A DNA stretch of 64,000 bases from Cavia porcellus (Eukaryota; Chordata; Mammalia; Rodentia; Caviidae). The notes under the pieces are model-generated. The model saw nothing but the letters and a program-made list of their open reading frames with translations, made no database searches and had not been told where the DNA came from. Location: contig NW_026947506.1 of NCBI RefSeq assembly GCF_034190915.1, positions 33,149,748 to 33,213,747 of the forward strand, in the 5' to 3' direction. Position 1 is the stretch's first letter. Every line of letters starts with the position of its first letter. Below, piece by piece: positions 36,651 to 46,428 of this stretch. A program made the position numbers and the translations under genes.

Positions 36651-36861
36651 GTTTGTTTTTCTTTTGTGCTACTGGAGATTGACTTCAGAACCTTCCCACT
36701 GAGCTGCATCCCCAGCCTTTTATTTATTTATTTATTTATTTATTTAGAGACAGAGTATCATTAAATTGCTTAGTTTCCCAGGCTGGATTTGAACTTGTAA
36801 ACTTCTTGCCTCGGTCTCCCAGAGTGGTGGGGTTAACATGTGTGCCCTATCTCACCCAGCT
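36651..36861 (-). mobile_element. B1-ID dimer SINE with (TTTA)n linker
   Basis: 'ctactggagattgacttcag' and 'cactgagctgcatccccag' (ID), a seven-unit TTTA tract at 36719-36746, then 'gagacagagtatcattaaat' and 'ctcacccagct' (B1). Confidence 0.87.
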
Positions 36862-37562
36862 CCTTTTTTAGCTTAAATATTCTTGGTTTCTCTAGTTAGC
36901 AGCCCTCCATGTTTACCTGGTATACAAAGCTTGGGTAGGATTTACCACTTCCCTGAGGATAAGGAGATGGAAGAGGGAAGGAGAGAGACAGAAACACATG
37001 AAGAGTCTTCTTAACACGTCCCTCCCACGAGCACAGAGCTACCAAGACTTTCCTCCAGTCAGGAAGCCTCTCCGCTACCTGCTTCCCATCGCTCATTCCC
37101 ACGCTTTCCTGTGTTGTGAGATCTCATGTGCTCTCTGCTATTAGGCTCGATTTACACATTCTGAACCTCATCCCTGCTCCCCAGCTGCCCAGCACCAGCC
37201 CTTATCCAACCTCTAACAGGCTCTGACAGCTCATCTCCAAAGCCTCTAAACAACAGAATTTTGGAAACTGCTTTCACCATACACTAACTCCTCCCTTCCT
37301 CGTGTTGGGGGAACAGGCCCACCGGCAGGTACCTCATACCAAATAGGAGCTGTTTATCCTCAGCTTTCGCTTTCAGATAACCTGACATGCAGTGAAATCT
37401 CTGGGTCACATGGAACTGTCACATCATCCTGGAGCTAAGAACTGCAGGATTACAGGGGTGGTGGAGCCTACACTTGCCAGGAAGGAAGGCAGAGAGGCCC
37501 CTCTGAGTCACTCAAGGACTTTTTTACTACTCTGGATTTATTAAAAAATAATGATTGTTTTA

Positions 37563-37735
37563 AGCCAGGTTACGGTGGTACACACTGGTAATCCCAGCAC
37601 TCTGGGAGGCTGAGGTAGGAGGATTGCAAATGCCAGCACAGTCTGAGCATTTTAGCAATTAGCTAGATCCTGTCTCAAAATAAAAGGGCAAGGATGTAGT
37701 TCAGATAGGGATTCAATCCCCAGTGTCCCCCTCCC
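37563..37735 (+). mobile_element. B1-ID dimer SINE
   Basis: 'agccaggttacggtggtaca', 'cagcactctgggaggctgag', 'gatcctgtctcaaaataaaa', ID part 'ggcaaggatgtagttcag' and 'attcaatccccagt'. Confidence 0.87.
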
Positions 37736-39227
37736 AAACAATTTTGTTAAAAAGTTATAACTAAGCAATGAACATTTATAACAAATTGTACTGCCTGGGT
37801 TTCAGGGAATGGGCTACAATTTCAGGACAGGGAGATGCTCCCGGTTTAATTGGTCCAGCTGGTATGTGCTCTGTAAATACACAGGAGGTTCCTTAGATTT
37901 TGGGAAATAGAGGCAAAATGCTAGGGCACAGCTGAGCTGGGGATGGATTGTGTCATTGACCCTAGAGGGAGGGGGCTCAGAAGAAGGACTGAAAGCCAGA
38001 GATATTTTGGGGTCAGGGACTTGAAACCCACAGCGAAAATTACACAATTTTAGTATAACAGAATAATTATGACGCAAGGTTTGGTGTCTGAGGATCTGGC
38101 TTCAAGTCTCAGATCTGTCATTTGCTAATTATACAGCCCTTACCTTGCTGAGCCTCAGGCTTCCTCTCCGCAAAATCAGGCTGGTAGTGGTAACAACTTG
38201 CATATGAATGCAAAGAAGACAAGCCTGGCCCATCCATCCCTGATGGTATCAACTCCATGACATAAAATTGTAATATGGCTACCAATCAGTTCTGGAGCAG
38301 AAGTATCCTCATAAAGAGCAGACAGGCACCTGTCACTTCTGAAAACCTTCACAGGACACAAAAACTCTTTCTCAGGAGATTCCATTAAATTTCCCTCAGG
38401 GTTTCGACTTAAGTACGTAATGTGATCATATCTGAACAAATCACAGTCCAGAGGATGAGAACAAGTGGATCCTATCAGCTCTGAGATAACTATGCTTTCT
38501 TGAGGCCAGAGGTGGAATTAGCCCCAAAGAACATCCTGAAGATCAGGAGACTCACTGAAGGTCAAGAGAATTCAGGAAGCTGGTATCTTCCAAGTACCAG
38601 GTAAGCGCTGAGCACTCATTAATCTCAATGAAATCTGGTTAGTCAACAATCATGCAGAAATACTTACTCTCTCGAGAATGTTTATGTCCATAGTCCTAAC
38701 AGGATTAGCAATGCTCATCACCATCATCAGACACTATCATTGGTTGAAGGCCATTGCAGTTCCACACCTACATTTGCTCCTGACATCAACTGTAATACAG
38801 GACATCACTAGTTGGTCACCCCAAATACACCTTCTGCTTATACCTTAATATGGAGAATTGTAAGATTTTGCTAAGCATAACAAGGCACTAAGTTTTAAAA
38901 ATCTGAATTAATAAAGCAAAAAGTTCACATCATGTTGGTGTAAACATCTAAAATCTAGAAACATGTGGAAATAGAAATGTCCTATGAAATGAGAGAGGGA
39001 AATAAAAACCATACATTCCCAGACTCCTTTGCAGCTAGGAGTGATTATGTTACACATTCTAGCCAATGAATGAGAGACAGTGTTAGAGACTTTGGGAAAT
39101 GTGTGCCTCCTTACTCTATTTTGATGTTTTTTTTAAAAATATTTCCTCTTCTTCCTGTTCTTGACATCGTAAGCAGCTGTGGAAAAGTAGCTCTATTATG
39201 ATCTTGAAGGTGGAAAGCATCCACTAT
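37736..39227. other. No gene recognised
   Basis: Beyond the MIR at 38065 nothing is assignable. Two reverse frames of 87 codons show no domain. Confidence 0.4.
38065..38195 (+). mobile_element. MIR SINE
   Basis: 'ggatctggcttcaagtctca', 'tttgctaattatacagccc', 'gagcctcaggcttcctc' follow the MIR order. Confidence 0.55.
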
Positions 39228-39605
39228 CACAGTCACTTTCTCCTGTCTGGGACAAAATACCCAGCATCTACAATTTCAGCTTGAATTTTCAGTCCATGGT
39301 TGGATGGCTCCAAGGCAGGAAGTCCCACAGTAGAAGGATCTGGAAAGGTGTTCACATCGTGGTGGTCAGGAAGCAGAGAATGAAGAAAGGAATCTAGGAC
39401 GGAGATACACCTTTCCAGGTCATGCCCACAATGACCTTTCTCTTACAACCAGGCCCTACATCCTAACAGCGTTAGCAATGAACTATTCAATGGATCAGTT
39501 CATCAGTAGGTATGATGCCCCTGTGATATAATTACCTTCCAAATGCTCAACCTGTAAACACATGAGGCTTTTGGGAACATTCTGGAGCTACTTGAAATAA
39601 CACCC
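39228..39605 (-). mobile_element. MaLR-type LTR (rodent MT/ORR1-like)
   Basis: Reverse text: 'gacaaaatacccagcatc', 'gcaggaagtcccacagtag', 'gcccacaatgacctttctc', 'atgaggcttttgggaaca'. LTR only. Confidence 0.5.
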
Positions 39606-39784
39606 ACTTAGAAGGATAGAGAAAAAGGAAGGCATTTGGGATACTGAGAAGGGTATTGTGGAACAGTCTGTTAGCCTGGCTGCCTCCTGCAGATATTTCA
39701 TTACATGCTGATGGGAAGAAATCACCCTTTGTGTCTAAGGCACTGAAGTTGCGTGTCTGCTGTGTGCATAATAGGAGGCTGTAC

Positions 39785-39880
39785 AGTCATAGAATGCAAG
39801 GCTCAGAGATGTGAAACATTTCTCTGAAGCCAGGATTTCAAACAGGCCCCAACACCAGTGCTCTTGCATTGAAAAGGGTA
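39785..39880 (-). mobile_element. MIR fragment
   Basis: 'aaggctcagagatgtgaaac' and 'agccaggatttcaaacagg' resemble reverse MIR. Confidence 0.4.
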
Positions 39881-39904
39881 GGAATTCTGTCACACACAGC
39901 AGCA

Positions 39905-40375
39905 TGCGTGAGCTTTGAGGATGTGATGCTTAGTGAAATAAACCCATCACATCAGAGGCCCCTAGGTCATGAAGATGCAGGGTCATATGGTAGGTGCCAG
40001 GGCTGGGGAGGGGATGGAGAACTGGTGTCTAATGGGTAGAGGTGTTGTTTGGAAAGATGGAAGAATTCTGGAGATGGATGGTGATGACTTCACAGAAAGA
40101 TGACTTGCTTAGTGTCATTGTATTGAACACAAAAATGGCTAAGAAATGGGGGGGGGTAATAGCTCAGTGGTAGAGCCCTTGACTAGTATGTATGAGACTG
40201 TAGGCTCAATTGCTAGTACTCTTACCCCTAAAAAAGTTAATGTAAAAATGTTTAAGGTGGTTTTATGTTATATAGATTTTATCACGGTGAACTGTATACT
40301 TAGAAGTGGCTAAAATGGTAAATAAAGTTTATGTTACATATATTTTTGTCACAATAAAAATGGTGGGGAAATTTT
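39905..40375 (+). mobile_element. Old L1 3' UTR with ID insertion
   Basis: 'gtgatgcttagtgaaataaa', 'gtgccagggctggggagggg', and after the ID, 'tatcacggtgaactgtatac', 'gtcacaataaaaatgg'. L1 3' end order; interrupted at 40144-40233. Confidence 0.6.
40144..40233 (+). mobile_element. ID SINE inside the L1
   Basis: 'taatagctcagtggtagagc' and 'taggctcaattgctagtact'. Flanked by aaaaatggctaag (40131-40143) and aaaaatgtttaag (40234-40246), 11 of 13 matching. Confidence 0.75.
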
Positions 40376-41141
40376 AGCAAAAACAAAACCAAAATTTAAA
40401 AATCCAATCACTAGTCCCTCCAGCGCTGCCTCAGGGCAGGTGTGAGCTTGTTGATCCCCACCTTGTGAAAGATTCAAAGCCCCCTTTCTACTGGGTCTCT
40501 GCTTCCAGGGTAAGCAGCTAGGTGCAGGGCAAGGTGCTTCTGCTGTAAGGCTGTGCCAGGACTAGGGGCAGGCATGGCCTTACATTTGCGGACAGGAGCA
40601 AAAGGCCACCTTTTCTGCATCTCTAGTCAGATCTCTGTTGTAGCGAACAGAGACAACTGTGAACCGAGAGAACCAGGCGAAATCTTTCTCCATCTGGGAA
40701 GGAGCTATTTCCAGAGTGCATACATTAACATTCAAGGCTCCCCTAAAATATTCAAAGTGTCACCAAGGTCCTGATTTGGGGAGATGCTCTCCCTTCCCTG
40801 TGTGAAAATGTCAGTGCTCTGCTTCCTGAGCGCAGCCCACAGCTCCTGTCTCCGGGCATGGTAATTAGGACAAAGGGTTTACAGTCTCTCCTCTCCCTTC
40901 CTTTCTTCCTCCTGCTCTCAGAGTGAAGGGGGTACTTATAGAAGAATAAATGAAGACAACTTCCTTCCTTGGTGCTCAAGATACATCTCTGCAGCAGAAG
41001 GATATGGAGAGAAAGAGACCAAGGTCAGTTTGGGACAGTCACTCTCAATCCTGGCTGCCCCATAGCATCCACTAGGGAAGTTTCACAAATGCTGGAGCAC
41101 CTAGGACACTCCTGTGGCCAATTCAGCACCAATCTCCAGGG
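40376..41141. other. No gene recognised
   Basis: Unique-looking sequence between the L1 3' end and the hAT copy. Short frames only. Confidence 0.4.
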
Positions 41142-41443
41142 CCATGATGATAAACCTAGGGCACGTGTGCCACACTGAGCTTGCAGAGCCTGCTCTGCAA
41201 TGGCAACATGAGTTGTTTTTTGTAAACTAATACATCAGTATTGAGCCTTTTTTTTTTTTTGTCTTTTTCATTTTTATCAGTACCGGGGATCGAACTCACG
41301 ACCGCCTGCTAGCAAGGTAGGTGCTTATGCCGCTGAGCTAAATCCCCAGCCCTCAGTATTGAGCTTTAATTGCAGTATTGTCATTTTGCAATAAACAAGT
41401 GGGTTTTGGGCTGCACTTGGTCTCCGAAAGCTTGTCATCTCTG
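41142..41443. mobile_element. Short hAT-like transposon (copy 3), hosting an ID
   Basis: Left end 'atgatgataaacctagggca' and 'cacgtgtgccacactgagc', right end 'ttgggctgcacttggtctcc' and 'gtcatctctg', the same order as copy 1 at 12125. Without the ID and one target copy it is about 184 bases. No clear 8-base target duplication is left. Non-autonomous. Confidence 0.65.
41247..41352 (-). mobile_element. ID SINE inserted in the hAT-like element
   Basis: T-run, 'atcagtaccggggatcgaac', 'tcacgaccgcctgctagc', 'ccgctgagctaaatcccc'. Perfect 12-base target duplication tcagtattgagc at 41235-41246 and 41353-41364. CpGs are retained, so the copy is young. Confidence 0.88.
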
Positions 41444-41944
41444 GGGCATCAGTAGCTTTTAAAGTTTCATGAGTCATTGCATACATAGAAATGGATGCTT
41501 CAGGATCTTAGCTACTTGGCTTGTGGCTATGGACTGTAGCATCAGGATCACTTGGGTTGGTCAGGAGACCAGCACAGGCCCTACCCCAGGCCTCCCAAAC
41601 CACAGGTTTGCTTATCAGCTGCTGCAAGCCAACAGGATCTCAGTGACCAATGTGCCTATCTGAGAGCCTCAGGTTAGATCCCTATCAGAAAGAATCTTGA
41701 TTATTGTGTTGTTGACTGTCCTAAACCTCACTGCCCTCAACTCTAGTCAGCTTCTCTCTGTCTTTCCTCTCCTTTAGGGAGACACGGGCTGGTGATATTG
41801 GCCATTTGCAGAGGTGATGTGGGTCCTCAAAGTTAATATTGGAACCATTGTGCCACAAAGGGTTGATTGTATATGGGTCTTTGCAACTATTCTGGTCCCA
41901 ACTGTTGCCTGTTGGGCTGGCTGATTTCAAGGCTGTAATGATTA

Positions 41945-42112
41945 ATAATCCTAATTTACTGATAATCTACTATGTGCCCAGTGTCTGGCATATAGTACTT
42001 TATTTAATCCTTTTGGTAACCAAATTTTATCATCCCTGCCTGACAGATGAGGTAGCAGAGGCTCAGGCAATGAATCAACCTGGCTAACGAGTTCACACCG
42101 GTGCTGGTAAGC
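41945..42112 (-). mobile_element. MIR SINE
   Basis: 'atctactatgtgcccagtg', 'ctgacagatgaggtagcag', 'aggctcaggcaatgaat': reverse MIR, long copy. Confidence 0.6.
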
Positions 42113-42382
42113 AGTAAGCAAAAAGTGGCTGGTTTCTCTTTTTCCTAGTGCACTCTGGAGGCTCTGGGGAGGGAGAAGAACAGAATGGATGAGGGGAAGA
42201 AGTCAGAGGAGGAATGAGAGGACAGCAGGGAGCCCAGCTGAGGAGGAAGAGAGTCCCAACTCTCAGCTGCCAGGGACAGAAATCCCAAATGCCCTCAGGC
42301 TGCCACAGGGTCTCTCACTGTTAGAATACTGCTTTTGAAAAGGCTCTCCTGCCTCCCACCGAACTGCTTTGGCATCTTAATC

Positions 42383-42398
42383 AAAACCAGTTAATCTC
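42383..42398. repeat. 5' target-site duplication of the half-L1
   Basis: aaaaccagttaatctc, identical to 45547-45562. The A-rich start fits an L1 endonuclease nick (TTTT/A type). Sixteen bases without mismatch point to a recent insertion. Confidence 0.93.
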
Positions 42399-43147
42399 GG
42401 ACTTTGGGAGAACATGGCGGACAGACAACAGCAACTACTGAACGCTCTCTAAAGGCTCGGCTCAGAGGCCAGGAATGATGCGGTCTAAGGAGATACGAAC
42501 CAGTAGAGATATGCTCTGCTGACTCAGGAACGAACTGGGCTGAGAGAATCCAACTTGGAATATAGTCCTGGCGCTAAAATAGGAACAGAAAAATCTCGGT
42601 GTGGAGGCTTGACCCCGCGCCATCGGAAACCGCGGTTTGGATTTCCCGCCGCCCGGCGGCCGGCTACCTCCACAGCGGCTCGGCAAGGAGAGACACGCAG
42701 AGGCTCGGGAACGGGAGTCTGCGAACGGAGTCGGAAACGTGACGGACAGGGAGGAAGGCTGACTGGTGGCGAGGTGAGCAAGGAACTGACTCCCTACCAC
42801 AGTTTGACTCCAGCGGAGGTTTTTCTAGGCTAGGGCAGTCCTGTAAGAGCAGGGCGCGGTGGCAACTGCAGCCGCACATTCCCCTCTCGGACGGGATTGG
42901 TGAAAGGTGCCTGGCCGGAGGGACGCTGCTGGCGGACTCCCTAGGCTGGCCTAACCCAGATCCCAGAGCCTGACGGTGGCCCGGAGGAGCGACCGACTCC
43001 CGCGTAGGCTGCCTCCTCCGCAACTCCCTGGGGCGCAGCGGTGGGAGGGAACAACTAACTAGCCAGCGCAATTTGATCAGGCTGTGGCTGACAGGCAGGG
43101 AAGCCGGGCCTCCTGTGTAAGATTGCATTTTATAAGGAACAGAAAAT
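42399..43147 (+). promoter_or_regulatory. 5' UTR / internal promoter of the half-L1
   Basis: GC-rich leader between the 5' target-site repeat and ORF1. I count 21 CpG dinucleotides in 42601-42780, far more than in the surrounding DNA. At 42411-42420 the sequence aacatggcgg matches the YY1-type core (ATGGC). It lies about 13 bases into the element, the place where human L1 carries a YY1 site that sets accurate transcription start. Promoter activity is inferred. The richness in CpG suggests little time for methylation-driven decay. Confidence 0.65.
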
Positions 43148-44200
43148 ATGGGGAAGGGAAGCAACAAAAAAGGCTCCTCGGCCCCCAATCCTGAGAATCA
43201 GGCAATACTGGACACTGCACCAATATACATTAAGCGCCATTTAGAGAGTCTCATAGACCAATTCAGAAATGAAGTTATCAATGACCTGAAGCTAGAAGTA
43301 TGCAGAATAGTTAGAGAAATGCTAAGCACCACCCAGGAAAAAGCAGATGGTGGAATGGAAGAACAGAAAAAGAGGGGAGAATTGCTTGATGGAGAAAACA
43401 GAGAAAGCATTGAGTATGTGAAGCAGGTGCAAAGGGACTACCAAGAAATTAAGAAGTCTACCCAAGACTGGCATAACAGCTTGAAAGAAACTAAGGACAG
43501 ACTATCTGAATTGGAGGGCAGACTTGAAACATGGGAGAATGAAATGAAAAACTTCTTAAAAATAACAAAGAAACACACAGCAATAATACAAAGACAAGAA
43601 GATGATAAGAGGAGCCATAACTTAAGGATTAAGAACATAAAAGAAGAAGTAGGGACACAAACAAGTGAACTACAAAAGCTACTCACAGAAATAATCCAGG
43701 AGAATTTTCCTAATTTAGCAAAAGATAAAGATACTCAAATGTATGAGGCATACAGGACCCCAGCTACCTACAACCCTAACAGAGAAACACCCAGGCATAT
43801 AATAATAAAAATTCCAGAAATTCAATACAAGAACAGAATATTAAAAGCTGTAAGAGACAAGAAACAGATCACTTACAAGGGAATACCCATCAGAATTACA
43901 GCAGATTTCTCTTCACAAACCATCAAATCACGAAGAGCATGGGGAGAAATAATTCAAGCTTTGAAAGATAATAATCTACAGCCAAGATTGAGATATCCTG
44001 CACAACTGTCCCTGGAAATTGATGGAAAAACGAGGTGCTTCCAGGATAAAGAGGAACTGGGGGAATTTGCAACCACCAATTCAACCCTACAGAAAGTATT
44101 GCAGGATATTCTAAAAAAAGAAAAATTCAAAGAACCCAGAAATAGGGGCGGGGAGGCCACAACGAATGGAGCAGAGAACAAAATGAAGAAGACAAACTGA
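43148..44200 (+). CDS. L1-type ORF1 protein (RNA-binding chaperone), intact, 350 aa
   Basis: ORF1p is a trimeric, single-strand RNA-binding chaperone that coats its own RNA in cytoplasmic particles and is needed for L1-type retrotransposition. Seen: a lysine-rich start (MGKGSNKKGS), a heptad-rich coiled-coil stretch at about residues 45-150, an RRM at about 157-240 (HNLRIKNIKEE near 157 and PRHIIIKI at 215-222), and a C-terminal domain at about 244-322 (YKGIPIRITADFS, then NLQPRLRYPAQLSLE). The tail, 323-350, is basic and low complexity. The length is close to the roughly 340 aa of human ORF1p. The ATG at 43148 has A at -3 and G at +4, a strong Kozak context. No internal stop or frameshift is seen. 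No ORF2 follows the TGA at 44198. Clearly a transposon protein, not a host gene. Confidence 0.93.
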   Translation: MGKGSNKKGSSAPNPENQAILDTAPIYIKRHLESLIDQFRNEVINDLKLEVCRIVREMLSTTQEKADGGMEEQKKRGELLDGENRESIEYVKQVQRDYQEIKKSTQDWHNSLKETKDRLSELEGRLETWENEMKNFLKITKKHTAIIQRQEDDKRSHNLRIKNIKEEVGTQTSELQKLLTEIIQENFPNLAKDKDTQMYEAYRTPATYNPNRETPRHIIIKIPEIQYKNRILKAVRDKKQITYKGIPIRITADFSSQTIKSRRAWGEIIQALKDNNLQPRLRYPAQLSLEIDGKTRCFQDKEELGEFATTNSTLQKVLQDILKKEKFKEPRNRGGEATTNGAENKMKKTN

Positions 44201-45546
44201 CAGCTACTGACAGAAAAAGAGCTCAACAGAAATGAGACAGAGAAGATTGGATGATAGGAACAGCTTTTTTTGGAGAAAATGACATCTTAATAGGTAATGC
44301 TGATTTAGTACCATCTTGTTTTGAAGGCTCATCTAGCTTTTGTTCTTCTGTCTCCAATGGTCTAAACAGGTTGTATCTTATTGGATTTTGTTATGTACGA
44401 TAGTATAAGAAAAAACCTTTTAAAGACAAGGAGATTATACAGAGACCATTGTTCATTTTCTGTTAGTCGATTCTAAATACTCTATAATGCTGTCATTCTG
44501 TTAAATGGATTTACATTGTTTTGATATACTTAATGCTACAGTATATGAAGTTGTACTCAAGGACTTCAGGGAGGGAGTCAATATGGTAACTATTTTTGGG
44601 TCAGGATTATCTGGTGGTGAAACACTATTCTGCTTAAATGGTTATGTTTTGATCTGCCCTGTTTCGCTGTTATGCCCTCTTTTTTCTCAATCTCCACTCC
44701 ATTATTTACTTTTTTATTTTTATCCATTTAATTAAAGGGAAAAATATAGCAGGATATAATATAGTAACCCACTTTGACTTTCTATTATCTCGATTTGAAG
44801 CCCTGTATTACTCTCACCATCTTGTTTTTGACTGAGGTTCCTCTATTCTGTTTTGCTGGATAGTATCAGGTTCGAAAGTTTAGGCATCAGCTGAGAAGAT
44901 AATGAGATTCATTATAACGCCCATTCTCGTTGACTTTTATCTACTTTTGAAGACCTACAATATCTCCAATGTTTTGGTTTTGTCGGTTTTGTTCTTTACG
45001 GTTTTGTTCAATTGTATTACAACTAATGATATAGGCAATTCTATTAGAAATAGCGGGAGGCATTATGGTAACCATTGTTGATCACCTTGTATTATGTTTT
45101 TATATTATCTATTATGTCCACCCTTTTGACTTGACCGATTCTGTTCTGTTATGTCACATTTGGTTTTACTCTCTTCCAAAAAAGCAATAAGAACCGTGGG
45201 AGCAATGAAACCCAAAATGTGTAATAGTCACTGTACAAAAGAGAGGAAAAGAAAGTGCTCTAAACTATATAACTGCATGTATATTTAAATGTATAAGATA
45301 GAAAATGATATCACAGAGTTTTATTGGATCATTGAACAGAACTGTTTGCAGTATCATTGTTGGAATGTCCACTCTACAAGTTTTAATTTTGTGACTTGAA
45401 CAATTATTTCTAAGATGGCAATATGTAATCCATTAACTAGTGATTTCCTACTGCGCATTTTTTATTCTGTAAATCTGTATAACTTGTACCCCTTCACTGT
45501 TTTTTTTTCTTTCTTTTCTTTTCTCCTTAAATAAAAATTAAAAAAA
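44201..45546 (+). other. 3' region of the half-L1 (no ORF2)
   Basis: About 1.35 kb from the ORF1 stop to the poly-A tail. Longest open frame about 76 codons and not L1-like. AT-rich with T-runs. The last 380 bases are clearly related to 4003-4381 and, in reverse, to 55692-55842. Shared text includes 'caatatgtaat', 'ttaactagtgat' and 'tctgtataa'. The first kilobase resembles no L1 ORF2 or 3' UTR that I know. It contains loosely similar stretches ('tatggtaactattttt' at 44582 and 'tatggtaaccattgtt' near 45064) that may be internal repeats. Confidence 0.75.
45530..45546 (+). terminator. Polyadenylation signal and A-tail of the half-L1
   Basis: AATAAA at 45530-45535, followed by AAATT and an A-run that merges with the A's of the 3' target-site duplication. 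This marks the RNA end used for retrotransposition. Confidence 0.75.
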
Positions 45547-45562
45547 AAAACCAGTTAATCTC
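45547..45562. repeat. 3' target-site duplication of the half-L1
   Basis: aaaaccagttaatctc, identical to the 5' copy at 42383-42398. The host L1 text resumes straight after it. Confidence 0.93.
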
Positions 45563-45972
45563 ATGCATAAAGGCTCATTTATGGACCCTCCTTAGGCAAG
45601 TGCCATAGCACTGCGTTACACCCCACCCCTAACCTACCTGTCACACTGTCTCAGTTCCTGTAACTTTGCATGAGATCTGAAGTTGTGTAGTATACTTAAC
45701 TCCAACTTTATGTTTTTCCCCTCTAAACTGTTTTGGTGGCTGTTAAGTCTTTTGAATTTCCAAATACACGTTAGGACCAGCTTATTACTGTCTCCAGAAA
45801 GGTCAGCCAGGATTTTAATAGGGATGGCATTCAATCTGAGATTCTTTGGGGAGATTGACACCTTAATAATATTAAAGCTTCCAACTCATTAATCGTTATG
45901 ATACTACTTGATTTATATTTTCTTTATATTTGTTTATATTTTCTTCAACTTCTCCCAGCAATGTTTTATAGT

Positions 45973-46158
45973 TTTTTTCCCCCAATACTGGGAACTGATC
46001 CTAGGATTTTCACACTGAGTTATGTTCCCAGCTCTTAATTCTTTTTAAAAATTTCAACTCTAATTTGCCAAGTTGCCCAGGTTGGCCTTGAACTCTGATC
46101 CTCCTGTCTCAGCCTCTCAGAGTGCTGGGATTATAGTGTGTGTCACCACGCCAGTACT
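45973..46158 (-). mobile_element. B1-ID dimer SINE inside the antisense L1
   Basis: Reads in reverse: T-run, 'aatactgggaactgatcctagg' (ID part), then 'cctgtctcagcctctcag' and 'gtgctgggattata' (B1 part). The L1 text 'atgttttatagttt' before it continues as 'ttttcagtggataaatctt' after it, so it interrupts the L1. Confidence 0.85.
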
Positions 46159-46336
46159 GGTTTGCAATTTTCAGTGGATAAATCTTACATTTTTTTGTTA
46201 TGAAATTCATTACAAAGTGTTTTATTCTTTCTGTCAAGAATAATATTCACAATCTTTTGCTAAGATGACATATTGTGAATGAAGTTTAAAAAAGTTTTCT
46301 TCTCCAATTACTCATTACTAGTCTAGAAATTTTTGA

Positions 46337-46428
46337 TTTTTTTTTTTTTTTTGTGTGTGTTGGGGCTCGAACTCATGACTGTGCACTTGAAAGGCAGGCT
46401 CTTATGCTGCTGAACTAAGTCCCCGACT
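46337..46428 (-). mobile_element. ID SINE inside the antisense L1
   Basis: A long T-run, then 'ggctcgaactcatgact' and 'gctgctgaactaagtcccc', the reverse complement of an ID element (A box and B box of a tRNA-like promoter). Flanked by L1 text on both sides. Confidence 0.8.

Larger units (their letters stand above)
42399..45546 (+). mobile_element. Full-length half-LINE-1 (HAL1-type) retrotransposon, ORF1 only
   Basis: Non-LTR retrotransposon of about 3.15 kb. Seen: a perfect 16-base direct repeat, aaaaccagttaatctc, at 42383-42398 and 45547-45562; a GC-rich 5' UTR of about 750 bases; one intact 350-codon ORF1; about 1,350 bases of AT-rich sequence without a long frame; AATAAA at 45530-45535; and a poly-A tail. 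Neither the apurinic endonuclease nor the reverse-transcriptase frame of L1 is present downstream of ORF1. Known: elements with L1 ORF1 but no ORF2 are called HAL1 and are mobilised in trans by an autonomous L1. Inference: a young, nearly undamaged insertion, because both repeats are identical, ORF1 is open and CpGs are kept. It lies inside an older antisense L1. The alternative is a single L1 copy that lost ORF2; other full copies in the genome would decide. Confidence 0.88.

Noticed and set aside
36719..36746. Regular short repeats considered as a CRISPR-like or satellite array
   Set aside because: A simple (TTTA)n linker inside a SINE; no spacer structure.
42555..42833. 92-codon plus frame in the half-L1 5' UTR
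   Set aside because: Upstream frame in GC-rich leader; ends before ORF1 and has no known domain.
43198..44226. Reverse frames of 70-90 codons under ORF1
   Set aside because: Shadows of the A-rich ORF1 coding strand; Phe/Ser-rich as expected from its complement.
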